NCBI RefSeq assembly: GCF_003576645.1
Contig: NC_044917.1
Location: 9,612,638-9,676,637 of the forward strand
DNA: 64,000 nucleotides
Origin: Ipomoea triloba
Taxonomy: Eukaryota > Streptophyta > Magnoliopsida > Solanales > Convolvulaceae
Reading direction: 5' to 3'
Part shown: one piece after another, positions 21,938 through 33,778 of the stretch
Numbering within the stretch: position 1 is the first letter of the stretch
How the letters are laid out: the number at the start of each line of letters is the position of its first letter
Program-made: the position numbers and the translations under genes
The notes under the pieces: model-generated
The model's input: only the letters and a program-made list of their open reading frames with translations
What the model was told of the DNA's origin: nothing
Databases searched by the model: none

Positions 21938-22690
21938 TGGGAAATGATTATTTTCTTCCTAAAATTATAAGAAAATAACATTTTTTTATCGCTCAATTGT
22001 ACTTATTGTTACTTTTTCATCCTACAATTATTTGTAAAGTGTTTTTTTTTGAGAAAAATGTCAAATATGCCTTTAAACTTTACCCCAAATGTTAAATATG
22101 CATATAAACTTTTAAAAGTGTCAATTAAACCCTTTAACATGTAAAATTGAGTCAATTAAGCCCAATAACCGGTAAATGACTTGTAATAATAGATCATTTC
22201 AGTTCTGACAACAGATTTCGACGGCCGATAGCATATTCCAGCGAACGGCGACGGCAGGTCGCCATCTCCGGTGGAAGGGCGACCAAAAAACTTTGTCTTC
22301 TCCGAAGAAGGCGACCAGAAAATGTCGCCTTCTCCCTTCTCCGGTGAGAAGGCGACCTTTTGGTCACCTTCCGCTGGAGATGGCGACTGTCGCCGGCTGC
22401 TGGAACTTAAATGACCTTTTTTTTATAGGTCATTTACCGGTTATTGGGCTTAATTGACTCAATTTTACATGTTAAAGAGGATTTGATTGACCCTTTTAAA
22501 AGTTTAAGTGCCTAATTGACTTTTGGGTTAAAGTTTAGGGGCCTATTTGACCATTTTTCTGATTTTTTTTGCCCTTGAATTTTGATAGGGTTTGATTTTA
22601 AAAAATCACTTTACAAACAATTGAAGACAAGAAATGATGATAGATAAAATTGAGGGTTGAAAAATATTATTTCCTTATAATTCAACAACG
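21938..22690. mobile_element. Outer MITE split by another MITE
   Basis: Left arm 21938-22040 (CTTCCTAAAATTATAAG ... CAATTATTTGTAAAGTG) and right arm 22590-22690 (CACTTTACAAACAATTG ... TTATAATTC) are inverted copies of each other. They are separated by an unrelated element at 22051-22561. The pair therefore formed one short inverted-repeat element before the second insertion. Confidence 0.65.
22051..22561. mobile_element. MULE-like element with long inverted repeats and GC-rich core
   Basis: The left end GAGAAAAATGTCAAATATGCC and the inverse of the right end CAGAAAAATGGTCAAATAGG start inverted repeats of about 130 bp. The repeats include GTAAATGACCTATT/AATAACCGG motifs. Nine-base T-rich flanks (22042-22050 and 22562-22570) could be a target duplication, but low complexity makes this uncertain. 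The core 22215-22400 is GC-rich (GGCGACC repeats in both orientations), unlike anything around it, and may be captured DNA. Confidence 0.65.
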
Positions 22691-22699
22691 AAAGGGTCA

Positions 22700-22997
22700 A
22701 TCTGGCCGCGGCTTACATCTGGTAATTCTGGTCTTCAAGAGCATGTAGACAAATTTTTAATCGGACGGTGTGCATGCAACAGAAGAACACATGGCACGAT
22801 CTGAGCCTTCCACACAACCAAGCCAACCCTTCAACTTCCAACTCCATTAACCTCCTATAAATAATCCCTTTAATTTTTTTTTTCACTCTTCCTTAACCCA
22901 ACGGAAATCTCTGGATTTTTTTCAAAACTTGCAAGGTAAAAAATCTTTCTTTCCTTTTTTTTTTTTTTCTTTTACTTTTCTTCTCCTTTTCCTTTTT
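22700..22997 (+). promoter_or_regulatory. Orphan promoter-like segment (TATA, leader, splice donor)
   Basis: The stretch contains AATCGGACGGTGTGCATGC, then GATCTGAGCC, then CCTATAAATAA near 22853. A CT-rich leader and a donor-like AACTTGCAAG|GTAAAA near 22935 follow, then a pyrimidine tract and TTGCAG. This looks like the 5' end of a plant gene with a leader intron. What follows at once is repeat DNA, not an open reading frame. It may be a relic or a transduced promoter. Confidence 0.35.
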
Positions 22998-23095
22998 GCC
23001 ATGGTTGCAGTAGGCGCTAGGCGCTAGTCGGGCGGTAGACTAGCGCCTAAGCGGTCTAGGCGACGCCTAGGCGGTATCTGGGCGGCGACCAATAA
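22998..23095. repeat. Partial terminal sequence of a CTAGGCG-type MULE
   Basis: The GC-rich run TAGGCGCTAGGCGCTAG ... GACGCCTAGGCGG resembles the termini of the element at 43955-44726, which contain GCCTAGGCGTTGCCTAGGC. Only one end is present here. Confidence 0.45.
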
Positions 23096-23124
23096 AAATA
23101 AACAATTAATTCATGTGTGTGGGT

Positions 23125-24400
23125 GTTTGACAAGCAGCTGGCCAGCATCATCTATTGCCACCACAAGAGATGGATAGGAGTTCATTTTGACTCGTTCAAT
23201 GTTGGTCTGCGATTCCCGCTCAACCCATTCCTGTCGAATTTGTGAACTACTACCGTATAGTCCAAGGCCAAATAGAGCCAAATGGTCATTGTATACTTGC
23301 TTACTTCTCCCCGATCTGTCAGCGCCATCAAGTTCCTTGCACAATTGATCTCTTCAATTTCCTCCATTTGGTGAAGGCCATGGGGAAAAGCTATGGCGGT
23401 AGTTTTGTCATATGGAGTGACTGGAAAAATTATGGACCTACCCGACAATAATCGCGGGTAGTGAGGAAAATATCTTCGAGTACGCTTGAGTGATGATCTG
23501 CCTTTTAAGAACGAGTAGTCTACTCGGATGCGCAAGTGCGTGCTACCACCCGAGACTTAATTCGGGGTTTCGGTTCCATTTACGCGGATCATCACTAAGC
23601 GAACCCGAAGATATTTTTCTCTCCACTTGCGATTATTGTCGATAGGTCGGTAATTTTTCCAGTCACTCCACGACACTAGATCATGACAAAACTGTCGCCA
23701 TAGCTATTCCCCATGGCCTTCACTAAATGGAGGAAATTGAAGAGATCAATTGTACAAGGAACTTGATGGCGTTGATAGATCTGGGGGAAACACGCAAGTA
23801 TATAATGACCATTTGGCGCTACCTAGCCCAGGACTATATAGTAGTAGTTCACAAATTCCACCAGGAACGGGTCGAGCGGGAATCATACCAGCCTTTAACA
23901 AGTCAAAATGAACTCATATTCATCTCTTGTGGTGGCAATCGATGATGCTGGCCAGCTGCTTGTCAACTTTATAGGTGACCCCCCTCTCCGAGAAGCTTTC
24001 AACTTGTTCCTCCTCCCTGACGGATAGCTCAGTCGGGGTGTCATGAGCTCCATCAGGGTCTTATTCGACATCGTTGCCACTCGACGTGTTTGGCTTGCTA
24101 GTGGATTTGACTTGCTAGTTGATTTTCCTTTGGGTCTAGATGAGATACCTTCCCCCTTATGCACTTTTTCATTCTTTTTCGGCGAGGCCTTTGACGAAAT
24201 GGACCGAATAGGAGCAGCCGGACAGGCAGGGTGACCCGGTGAAAACCCTCCGGACACACTAATCTCGTCATCGTCGTAGTCCCGAGCGAGAAGGTTTTGA
24301 CTGTATAGTAGCTTGAAGACATGCAACACAAACAAGAAATATGCAAGAAGTTGATAAGTGATGAATTATCACTGTGAACAAGAAAATGTGAAAAGTATAT
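23125..24400 (-). pseudogene. Gypsy gag-like relic forming a large imperfect inverted repeat
   Basis: 23125-23480 and the inverse of 23625-23967 are diverged copies (roughly 85 percent by eye) in opposite orientation. Both start GACAAGCAGCTGGCCAGCAT and meet around 23550. In each, the coding strand (plus for the left copy, minus for the right) reads EFVNYYRIVQGQIEPNGH, CTIDLFNFLHLVKAMG and SFV...WSDWKNY. This is the pattern of plant gag-like proteins annotated as putative gypsy-type transposon. The right copy continues on the minus strand through 23968-24400 with a charged segment (SSKASPKKNEKVHKGEG). Frameshifts occur in both copies. A transcript through this region would form a long hairpin. 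Confidence 0.6.
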
Positions 24401-25683
24401 ATATTTGAATTTCAAAGTGTGCGGTACAGATCTCTATCTAGAAAATCCTCTGATTCTTCACTTGCTTAACTTGACTTGAAACTTTGATTGAAGGGCCTCC
24501 GGAAAGCGGCTTTGTTCTTCAAAGAAGGGCTTTGTTGCTTGATCTTCGTTGAAGGGCTTCCGGACTCAAATGGCTTGATCTTCAGTTCGCTTTAACTTAG
24601 CTTGAACACTTGAATATTTGGTCTTCAATCAACTTTAGCTTAGCTTGATTTCTTGAATTCAGAGCTTCTTCAGGTTCTTCAATTCCTCAAGTGTGTGTTT
24701 TTTGGAATGAATGAGAGACTTTCGATGGGTTTCAAACTCTTCAATATTATCCTTATATTATTTAGGATAATATGAATATTTATCTAGAATGTATCTAGCC
24801 ACCATTGCATCCAAATTCATAATTTTATCACATATTCAAATTAAATAATTAATTTAAATATATGAATATTTATCACATACTTAAATTAAATAATTAATTT
24901 AAATATATAAATATTTCCTGACGGGCCAAATATGGATCAGTCCATCTTTATAATTTGAGTCCATCGGCCATTAATTATATTCAATTTGGGCAATTGGGCC
25001 AATTTAATTGGACAATTTAATTAGTCCAAATAAATCAATAATCAGCCCAATTACATAAAAAATGAAGCCCATAACATACGAATCAGCCCATTTGTTGGCT
25101 TCAAATTTTCTGTGTCTACAATCACAACAAAGCCGTGTTGCACTTAACGGACCCGGTACCAAAAAAAAAAAAAAAAAGAGCATCAAAAATGATTAGAAGG
25201 GAATAAAAAACAACGGTGAAAGATCAATGCAAAGACACGACAGCAACAATCACAAGCATAGTAGTCAACACAAGGAAAAGGTTATCATTGCAATATTGCC
25301 CCATTCATTGGATTAACTTGACAAGTGTTTTTTTTTTTTTTGAAAACACTTGACAAGTGTTTTCTTTGCTAAAACCTTCAAATATTGACGTTAGTCATCA
25401 CTTTTTATAGGAAATGGTATAGTTGCATTTGAATCATTCTTTACTTAAATAATAAAATACACTTAAATTTTGATTTATTTAAAGTTTTAGATTTAATTTT
25501 TCTAATTTTTATTTCATATATCACACCATTATCAAATTAGTATCAATATAAATTGAGTTTATCTTTAAAAAAAAAACTTTTACATATATAAGAGTACAAT
25601 TATTTACCGCTTTTGTTTTAAATTTCTACACATTTGCAATTATACTTCACTTTTTTAATGCATCTAAAATCATTAATTTAATA

Positions 25684-25741
<58 letters not shown>

Positions 25742-26154
25742 GGTTCGGGTGAGAAGAAAAGCGCATGTGCGAAGCTAAGTGAGATAGAATCTCAGCCCTA
25801 GATAAACAAAAAAAAAAAAAAAACGCCACCTACGAACTTCAGCAATGTGCACTATAAGGCACAACAATGTGCACTGGAGGCACAAAGATGTGAAACAATC
25901 AAACAATTATTGAAAAAAATTAAATTTAATGTAGGATCTTCAACACAAATCATAAACGACCATAAATAATAAACAAACAAACAATATTCAATTCAAATTA
26001 GTAATTACTAATTAGTGATCAAGATTAAATGATCATTTTAAAAGAAATTCGTCATCTACAATTAGTGTACACATGAATATATATTCATGTGTATAGTACG
26101 TGTAATATTCATGTGTACAGTACACAATATTTTGAATTTTTTTTTTTAAAAAAA
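24401..26154. other. AT-rich repeat-derived spacer, no gene
   Basis: 24401-25150 looks like decayed LTR or leader DNA: repeated CTTGAA/CTTCAA motifs and palindromic ATTAAATAATTAATTTAAATAT duplicates near 24840-24905. 25686-25739 is a (TA)n microsatellite of about 27 units. No coding region is recognised. Confidence 0.5.
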
Positions 26155-26720
26155 AAAAAGAAAAACCAAAAGCATGCCGGCTGACTCGCGGGCCTACCAA
26201 CCCGGCCGCGTAGGACGGGTTAGGGTTGTATGAATCATAGCTTGCAGGCCTGATGGGCCACCCGCAACCGCAAAAGCCAGCCAAAAATTAAATCCGTAGT
26301 GGTGTGGACCGGCCCGCTTTGACAATACTAATTTCATCATATTTCTCACCTAAGACAATTGTTTCACATGATCCTTTATATATGATATAGTAAAATACGG
26401 ATGTACGATTAGAATACTCAGTATTAATAAATGCGCCTTTTATAGGTAGCCTTGGGAGGGGTTCCGGCCTAGCGGCATGCGCTACGCGTGTCGAACATGC
26501 ACCGGCCAGTGTAACTGCCCAATCGCTCGGTAGCCAGGTGTTAGCCTCGGATAAGCTTAGGTTCCAACCCAAAATAGGGTACTAACGTAGGTCGGGACGA
26601 TAGTCCGACCGGTCTGTAGAGACCGGGATAACGACGGGCTCTAGAGAACCAAAAATACACCCCCTGGGGCGGAATGTAGACCGGGAGGTCGGTACAAATA
26701 GACCGGGATTTTATCCCTAT

Positions 26721-26754
<34 letters not shown>
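26155..26754. repeat. GC-rich repeat fragments plus (AT)n microsatellite
   Basis: 26155-26330 (GCGGGCCTACCAACCCGG ... GGACCGGCCCGCTTTGACA) resembles the GGCCCGC-rich sub-terminal DNA of plant hAT-type MITEs. 26440-26720 is a second GC-rich block (ACCGGTCTGTAGAGACCGG and similar inverted motifs) of unknown origin. 26723-26754 is an (AT)n run. No gene is seen. Confidence 0.4.
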
Positions 26755-26757
<3 letters not shown>

Positions 26758-27906
26758 TACATAAGTTCTTAATTTTTACACCAATTATTGATGTCTTTTT
26801 TTTTTTTTTTGAAAGTAAATTATTGAGGTCTACTTAGCACAAACATGATAAATTTCAGTATACCCTAACTAATGAAACGTGTCTGACCAAAAAGTTCTGC
26901 ACCAACTAACATATATATGTTCTTACATTACCTTTTCTACCTTCATTCTGAGCTGAGCCAGTAACATGCAATACACTCATTAATCACGTGAAGGGACAGA
27001 TATTCTATTCTTCAAAGGATATGCTACATAAATATATGATAACCAATTCTATATACAGATCGATCTGTTCAATATTAATTTATTTTCCACTTATATTCTT
27101 AGAGAGAGATGGACCTATGGTATAACAATACGAAAATTTTAAGCGAAAATATTATTTATATTTTTGAGAGCTATATATGTCTTACGACCCGTTTGTCACA
27201 TTTAAATCTAATAATTGGTCAATGTATTAGGGAATAGAAAATGAGATTAAAGTCCCATCTTCAACTAATAGGTATAGAACAAGTCGACCTAAACGGATTT
27301 ACCTTGATCTCTTTTCCGTTAAAACCACCAAGCATAGTTTACATAATGTACCATCTAATTTAATGGTTGTACGATTTTCCTCATAAAAATAAATCGACAT
27401 AAAAGCAAACCATAAATTCACTTATGTGGACTGATTAGAAGAACACATGAAATAGTATCCCACTGTAGTCTGCGGCACGTACACACCCAGTTTTGGGTCC
27501 AGCATGTTTTGTATACATGCCCTACTACACAAATGTTCATTATAATTATAAATAATATTCATTAGGCCCACGTACAAGGTATTGCTTCAATCATAACAAA
27601 TGTTCTTCACGAGTACCGTATGTTAGCATCATGTAGAATCAATATCACGATTCACGATTGTGGGCAAGAATCAATATCTCAATTTTTTACCTCAACTCAG
27701 TTATAGTACTATTTTCACTTTTCCTTGTTCATTAAAGCAAATACTAATTTTGGTTTCACGAGTATTAGTAAAATGACAATTTTAGTCAACATGCTTAATT
27801 TTTACATACCAATTTTTATTCACAACTATAATTTTAGTACCAATTTTCATCCATAACTATTGGTTTAGTGTTAAAATTCATCACAAAAATCACTCATCTG
27901 TTTAAG
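26755..27906. other. AT-rich intergenic DNA, nothing recognised
   Basis: This stretch has no reading frame of note, no clear terminal repeats and no RNA gene that I can identify. Confidence 0.5.
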
Positions 27907-28160
27907 GCATGTTAAAATCTAAAATTTTTAAGAATATTTTCGTTCTTTCAACTTAAGATCTCAATTTGAGCATTAATAAAGATATATAAGTTTTAAGATC
28001 AATCCCAATTTATAATTCTCTTATTGTACCTTAATTTGAAGATGAAAACTATAAATTGGAATCAATCTTATGACTTAAATCCCTTTATTAATGCTCAAAT
28101 TGTAATCTTAAACTTCAGCTTATTTACAAAAATATTAGTATTTCTTGATTTTAAACATAA
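27907..28160. repeat. MITE-like inverted repeat
   Basis: 27950-28016 and 28046-28116 are inverted copies: AAGATCTCAATTTGAGCATTA in the left arm against TAATGCTCAAATTGTAATCTT in the right arm, continuing through ATCAATCCCAATTTATAATT. The spacer is about 30 bp. No target duplication was identified. Confidence 0.55.
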
Positions 28161-28269
28161 AACTTTATCTGTTTAATTTTTTGTGATCAACATCTAGATT
28201 CATTCTCTTTCTTCTTTTTTTTTTTTTTTTTGTTCTTTTTTACGAGATGTGTTGTTTTTACCTAATCTT

Positions 28270-28860
28270 GTCCCTATCTAGACATCTTAGCACCAGACGT
28301 CCAGTTCTTATATCGTGGACGCGGTCCACAATGTGGGAGACCGAGCCCCGTAATTGGCACTACAGTTCATTCCAAAAGATACTGTCTTACATTTGTTTTG
28401 ATATTATCGAATGAAACTGTAGTTATATCAAAATGTAACTGTAGTTGTGTTGAAATGTAACTGCAGTGTATATGAAAAGATACTGAATAACAGTTTCACA
28501 TTTGTGTTTGATATTATCGAATGAAACTGTAGTTATATCCAAATGTAACTGTAGTTGTGTTGAAATGTAACTGCAGTGTATATGAATAGATATTGAATAA
28601 CAGTTTCACTTTTGTGTTTTTATATTATCGAATGAAACTGTAGTTATATCAAAATGTAACTGCAGTTGTGTTGAAATGTAACTGAAGTTGTGTTGAAATG
28701 TAACTGCAGTATATATGAAAAGAAAGTGAGTGGCGCGAATTCATCCGTCTGTTTTCATTAATCAAAACGACGTCGTTTTGGGACCGCGGTCCACAATGCA
28801 TTGTGGACCACGGTCTACGATATAATTTGCGCCAGACGTCCAGACCTGTTGGGTGCTTCC
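28270..28860. repeat. Element with 109-bp tandem array and palindromic ends
   Basis: Three copies of a unit of about 109 bp start near 28390, 28499 and 28609. Each contains TATTATCGAATGAAACTGTAG and GTTGTGTTGAAATGTAACTG. The array is enclosed by related ends: CACCAGACGTCCAG with GTGGACGCGGTCCACAAT on the left, GGTCCACAATGCATTGTGG and GCGCCAGACGTCCAG on the right. 28788-28809 is a perfect 22-base palindrome, and 28764-28779 (AAAACGACGTCGTTTT) is another. The shared CAGACGTCCAG at both ends is direct rather than inverted, so it may be a target duplication or an internal repeat. Confidence 0.6.
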
Positions 28861-30410
28861 GTTAGTTTAATTTTGATGTATGTGGTCCTGTTTCCTTCCC
28901 TGGATATTGTTGAGTATGGCATGATTATTTGAAACAACTAGATTGGGTTGTAGGACTGAATAAGTGCATAAATTAATTTATATATAAAAATATAAATAGG
29001 ATAAGGGATTCGAATTTTAGAAAATAACAAAAATCAAGTCGTGTAACACATAATTTCCTTTGGGTGCATCATCGTACCTTCATCAAAAAAAAAAAAAAAA
29101 AAACTTACTAGTAAACCTTCACCATCTTACCAAAAAATCTTCCGATACTCCCTTAGCTTCCTTATAGAAATATCTTTTGATAGGACATTATTCCAGGAAA
29201 ATCTTTCGATTCTCAAATTTAAAATTTACCAACTTTTCCTAAACTTTCTCAAAAATATCGATCATTGAAACCCAATCAATTCCATAAAAATTAATCAAAT
29301 AGAAGATTAAGTCTTCTCAACAAATAACTAGATAAGCAACTTACATTCTTGATCAATGTGTAATGAAAATTCCTACAAACTTATCCATTACTCTTTTCGG
29401 TGTATTGAATTTCTTTTGTTATAATTTTGATTATTCTATTGTCATTGAGTGTATACTAGATTCTACTTTGTAAAACGTGCAAAATTAGAATTCCATGAAG
29501 AGTTCTATAACATGGATTCTCATTTTTTATTCGCTGACGTAGCAAGATATGATAAAGTTCAACATTAAACTTTTGTGTGAGAGAGTAAAAGTAGGAAGTA
29601 GAACTTAAAAGTTCAAGTAGTATTTTCCTTCCATGAAGCCTGAAGAAAGCTCTATAAAGTTACATGGGTCTGGTTCCAGTTTGGAAATGCACAATTAAAT
29701 GTGGCGTGAAGCGTTTTCAAACACTATGTGGTGCATTTATATATATCTAATGGTGCAATCCGCACGGGAAACGCTATCCTCATTTGAACCAGTATCAAAG
29801 TTACATATTCAAATTCAATGTAAATGCATATATCACAGAATATAATAGTTGGAGGTGGGAATTAGGGGGAGAACATGCTATTGGCAGGGGGTATGGAGCT
29901 AGCATAGGCTGAAGAAATAGATATGGAGTGATGGAATGAGATAATGTTTTTCTGGCTATGCTTTAAGGTTTGGTCCACCATATATGAAGCCAAACAATCA
30001 ACTAGCAGGCTTTTTACCATCATTCGACAAAAGATGAGTCCAACTTCTCGCCCCATACTCACTGGTTTGAATTGAAGCTAGACAGCCAAATCGAGATGGA
30101 ATGCGATATGAAAATGAGACCTCAACAAATATTCTACTCTCTTCTCTTCTCTTGATTGGGGTGGTGGTGGAGTGGGGCTGGATGGGTTTATGCCTGTGAT
30201 TGGCTTCACACAGATTTGGTTTACAAAAATTTAATATCATTTTTGAAAATAAATCTATTTCCACTACTAGCTTTGGAATATAATTCCTTTTTTTTTTTTT
30301 TCATTCCACGAATTAAACAACAGTTTTTAGGGTTAAATTCCAAACTCTCAAGCAACATTTTTTTTTTTTGGTATACTCAGAGTTTCCACCATCGAACACG
30401 TGACCAATCC
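28861..30410. other. AT-rich intergenic DNA, no gene recognised
   Basis: Low-complexity A runs and short frames only. 30000-30200 is somewhat more complex and could be an old gene fragment, but no domain is visible. Confidence 0.45.
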
Positions 30411-30650
30411 CTTCGTTGCTGAATTGTAAGCACCTTTTTAGGTAGGACAACTAGCCTGGAGATTTAAGGATGCCTAATACCCCAATACCCAATGCCAAGG
30501 ATCGAACCCTTGACCTTTGGATGTCCCATACCCAATACAAAGGTCAAGGGTTCGATCCTTAGCATTGGGTATTGGACATCCTTAAATCTCCATGCTAGCT
30601 GTCCCACCCAAAGAGGTTTACCTACAATTCAACAACGAAGGATGGATGAG
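30411..30650. repeat. Inverted pair of SINE-like sequences
   Basis: 30411-30517 and the inverse of 30538-30650 match closely: CCTTCGTTG(C/T)TGAATTGTA, GGAGATTTAAGGATG, CCAATACCCAATGC and AAGGATCGAACCCTTGACC. GGGTTCGATCC is a Pol III B-box form, suggesting tRNA-derived SINE copies in opposite orientation. The two B boxes face each other within about 60 bp. Confidence 0.55.
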
Positions 30651-30881
30651 TCCCTTGCTACTTAACCACACTCCAGGTTATCTCTCAAGCAACATTAGGT
30701 ATACACAAAGCTTAATTCAATTTATAGCACCATCCTGAAATAAGTCATTTGAAGTTGAGTACAAAAGTTCAAATCAACAGTTGTCACTTGCACACAATTC
30801 TTTTTATAACAAAACCAGATATCTAATCTTGAATTCTTGATGTGAGTATATGCTGAAATGCAGTGCCCATATCAAGGGCCG

Positions 30882-33360
30882 TTAAATAATGTTACCTTCT
30901 GGCTTCCATATGTGAAGGAGCCGGTCGTAGAACGAGCATGTAGCTATAGCTGTATTCTTCCTTTTTCCTTCCATACATAAAGATCCTCTTTGCCAGTCTG
31001 CTCCATATGCAAGTGATCCATGTTTCTTGTACGTTTCCATTACTTCGGGTTCATCCCTTTCTACATTAACAACTGCAAAACCGTTGTGCATACAAGCTGT
31101 CAAAACTATGCCAGGTACAACGGGATGATACTTGATTCTCCAAACTCCGCCATGTAAGGATATTGATCTCTCATTTACAGGTCTCGATATTGATCTCACA
31201 TCCCATATCCTTAGATGTTCATCATAGCTACCGGTGAGTAAGGTGTTAGGATCGCTTGGGTTTTTCGTAATGCAACAGACGCCCATTGTGTGCACTTTCG
31301 TATTCTGGAATACCAACTTAGATGGATCATCTCGCGAATCCCAGCAACTGAATTTGCAGTCATCTGAGCCGGTGTACACAAGTTGTGGTTGATGAATGTC
31401 AAAGGAGGCGGCCCAAACTTCAAAGTCGTGTGCTTTCCATTCTTGGGTTCTTAGTTGAGACTCATGTAGTGAAAGTATTGAGACTGAACCATCTGATAGG
31501 CCCACTGCGATGGATGAAGCCGAAGGGTTCCAGTCTAAGCACAAGCACATAGAGGAACTGACATGATCATGAGAGATCTCTTGCAGATGATTCCCTGCAA
31601 GAATTGGATTTTGTTTACATATATTTTCATGGAAGCACTTTGTTATTTCCCAAGCAAATGGATATTTTCTAAACAATATAGTACATAAAAGTTGCAGGAT
31701 TCATATAACTACAAAAAAAAAAAAACGAGAACTTTTCACAATACTTGAAATAATAAAAAGGAAAGGAGAACTATGGTTTTTACAATCACTTAGGACGGTG
31801 TAGCACTACTGCTCATCTTTATGTAGATGCAACTCTACTCATTTCATCAGCAAAAAGAGAATAGAAAACACAAATTAGAGAGTTCTTGCATAGTGAGCAT
31901 ACACTGGGAAGAATCAGGAACCATACCGTTGAAATTTAGTGTGCTTGCAACTCAATTCAAATCCCCACCCAAAAAGAGGATCAACAATACATGCATTATC
32001 ATAATTAAACACAGGAAAAATGGAGGAAGCCATGAATCTATTCACAAAAATTCACCAATCACTTTTTCAAAAAATTCCTGATGCTTGCACATTCTTGATT
32101 TTCGTTACACGAAACTGACATTATTAGATTTTAGTATTGTAAGATGTAGTTTTGCCAATGTTAGGAACTTTCTTGTTTCATTTCAACTTCCTTTAGAATG
32201 GTTGCCCTTTAACATTATACTCTAGCAGTCATAAGAAGTCTCACAACGTCATCTCTAAGACACTCTTTAACTACATAGTCTAGAACTCTCTTAAGAAATC
32301 TCACAGCTATAATGGCTACTTCAAAAGCCAATCTCATCAGTGCATTTATTAACTTATTTAGCAGATAAATAACAGTTTCCATGAATCCAGAATATATCAT
32401 TGTTTTAAATGCTTTTTCTCAACATGAATGCATGACAATTACTAGAAAATCAATGCTATTGCTATGTTTATTTTTTTGATACATTAGGTTTCCCGCTAAG
32501 TAATCCTAAGCCCCCAGAACCCCTGTCCAAGAGTCCAGGAGGAGATAAATCATGAGTCGCCCAAGCAGCCTCCCAATTCGCAATTCGTTCTTTGCGCACA
32601 AGGGATCCATCTCCACACTTCCGCCAACTCGGGGAATGCAAAACCATTGATCCATTGTTCTGTTAACTGAATTTAGTTCGACAATTATATTTAAGAACAT
32701 TATAATATAAAAAAAATTACTCTCTTTTATCCTCTACCTCCAACCCTCTCTTGGCCAGGATACAAGTTAAAAATTGATTACTTCAATCAAATATATTTCA
32801 TAAGTAATAATCATGAGAAGAAAATAAAATTTGCTATTTCATTCACATCCTTTCTAAAAAGTCAAAACGATTTTGCAAAAAGACGCGATTTCATACTAAA
32901 GTGTGGCCAGTCAAAAATGATGATCAACAGTGGCAAAGTAACAAAGACAGCTACAAGTCCACATTTCTTTGCGTTTTGCATCGTGTATTAGAATCACTTA
33001 AGATAATTATACCAAGAGAAACCGAACCATACCTTGGACCTCTGATTCGTCAGAAGAACTTTCAAGCCTGTGAACTCGCACATAACCTTCAGCATCAGCT
33101 TGAGCAAGCAAAGGGCCTACATTTCCGCCTACAGGGCTCCACTTTATATCGAAAATACCCGCTGTTTCGACTCTGTGCAATAACTCGAGACGACCCTCAT
33201 CAGCGTTGACATCAAAGAGGGATATGCTACCGGAACGACTCGGATTATCTCCCTCCTGCAGCGTGTACGTGGAGGCCGCCAAGACATGGTGAAAAGACTC
33301 GTGTGGACAAAATTCTACTGCATCTGCATTGCCGTCGAGATAGCAGTGTGCGGCTTCCAT
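30882..33360 (-). CDS. DPH7: Diphthine methyltransferase/methylesterase homologue, WD40 protein DPH7
   Basis: Two exons, 33033-33360 and 30882-31594, join in frame (GGTATG donor, TTGCAG acceptor) to about 346 residues. The ATG at 33360 (MEAAHCYLDGNADAVEFCP) is the first true ATG; the four codons before it begin with TTG. WD40 repeats are seen as FDIKWSP, CLDWNPSASSIAVGLSDGSV, YTGSDDCKFSCWD, TGSYDEHLRIWD and GGVWRIKYHP. The last ends HIWKPEGNII. This order matches eukaryotic DPH7 (WDR85), which removes the methyl ester of diphthine so that elongation factor 2 can receive its final diphthamide amide; it acts in the cytosol. The 1.4-kb intron contains an eroded SINE-like piece around 32466-32650. 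The coding sequence looks intact. Confidence 0.9.
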
Positions 33361-33778
33361 GCCTGGAATCAAGAGACGTGAGAATATGAATAGGCAGGAC
33401 TTTAAACTCAGTTGGACAATTCGTCGAATAGGTTCTGGACCTTAGCTCCTCAAGAGTTCCACACAAAAATAACCAATTTGAAGCTACTGGTTAAGTATAG
33501 GGCTAAGGAATTTGAATACAATAAAATAAAATAAAATTAACCACACAAAGATAATCACATAAAAGAACAAGTAATTTTTGTAAGAGTAAAAAGAATTTTT
33601 TCTTTAAATAATTAAACTTTTTGTCAAGTCCTAAAGATCTCTACAGCCTCTACTTAAGAAATAGTTATATGTGCATATATCAACATTCAAACACATCATT
33701 ATTTATTTCTCCTTATGCACTCTTTTCAACTTAAATTTATTTATTTTTTTATTTTTTACAAATAAAAGTAATATATAA

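Noticed and set aside
28390..28720. Possible CRISPR-like array
   Set aside because: Units of about 109 bp are adjacent tandem repeats without unique spacers, in a plant nuclear context.
32466..32650. SINE-like piece in the DPH7 intron
   Set aside because: It shares motifs such as TGATTTATCTCCTCC with the SINE at 13355, but ends and target duplication could not be defined, so it was not listed as a feature.
33361..33372. Four extra codons at the DPH7 start
   Set aside because: They begin with TTG, and an acceptor-like TTCCAG lies just before the ATG at 33360.
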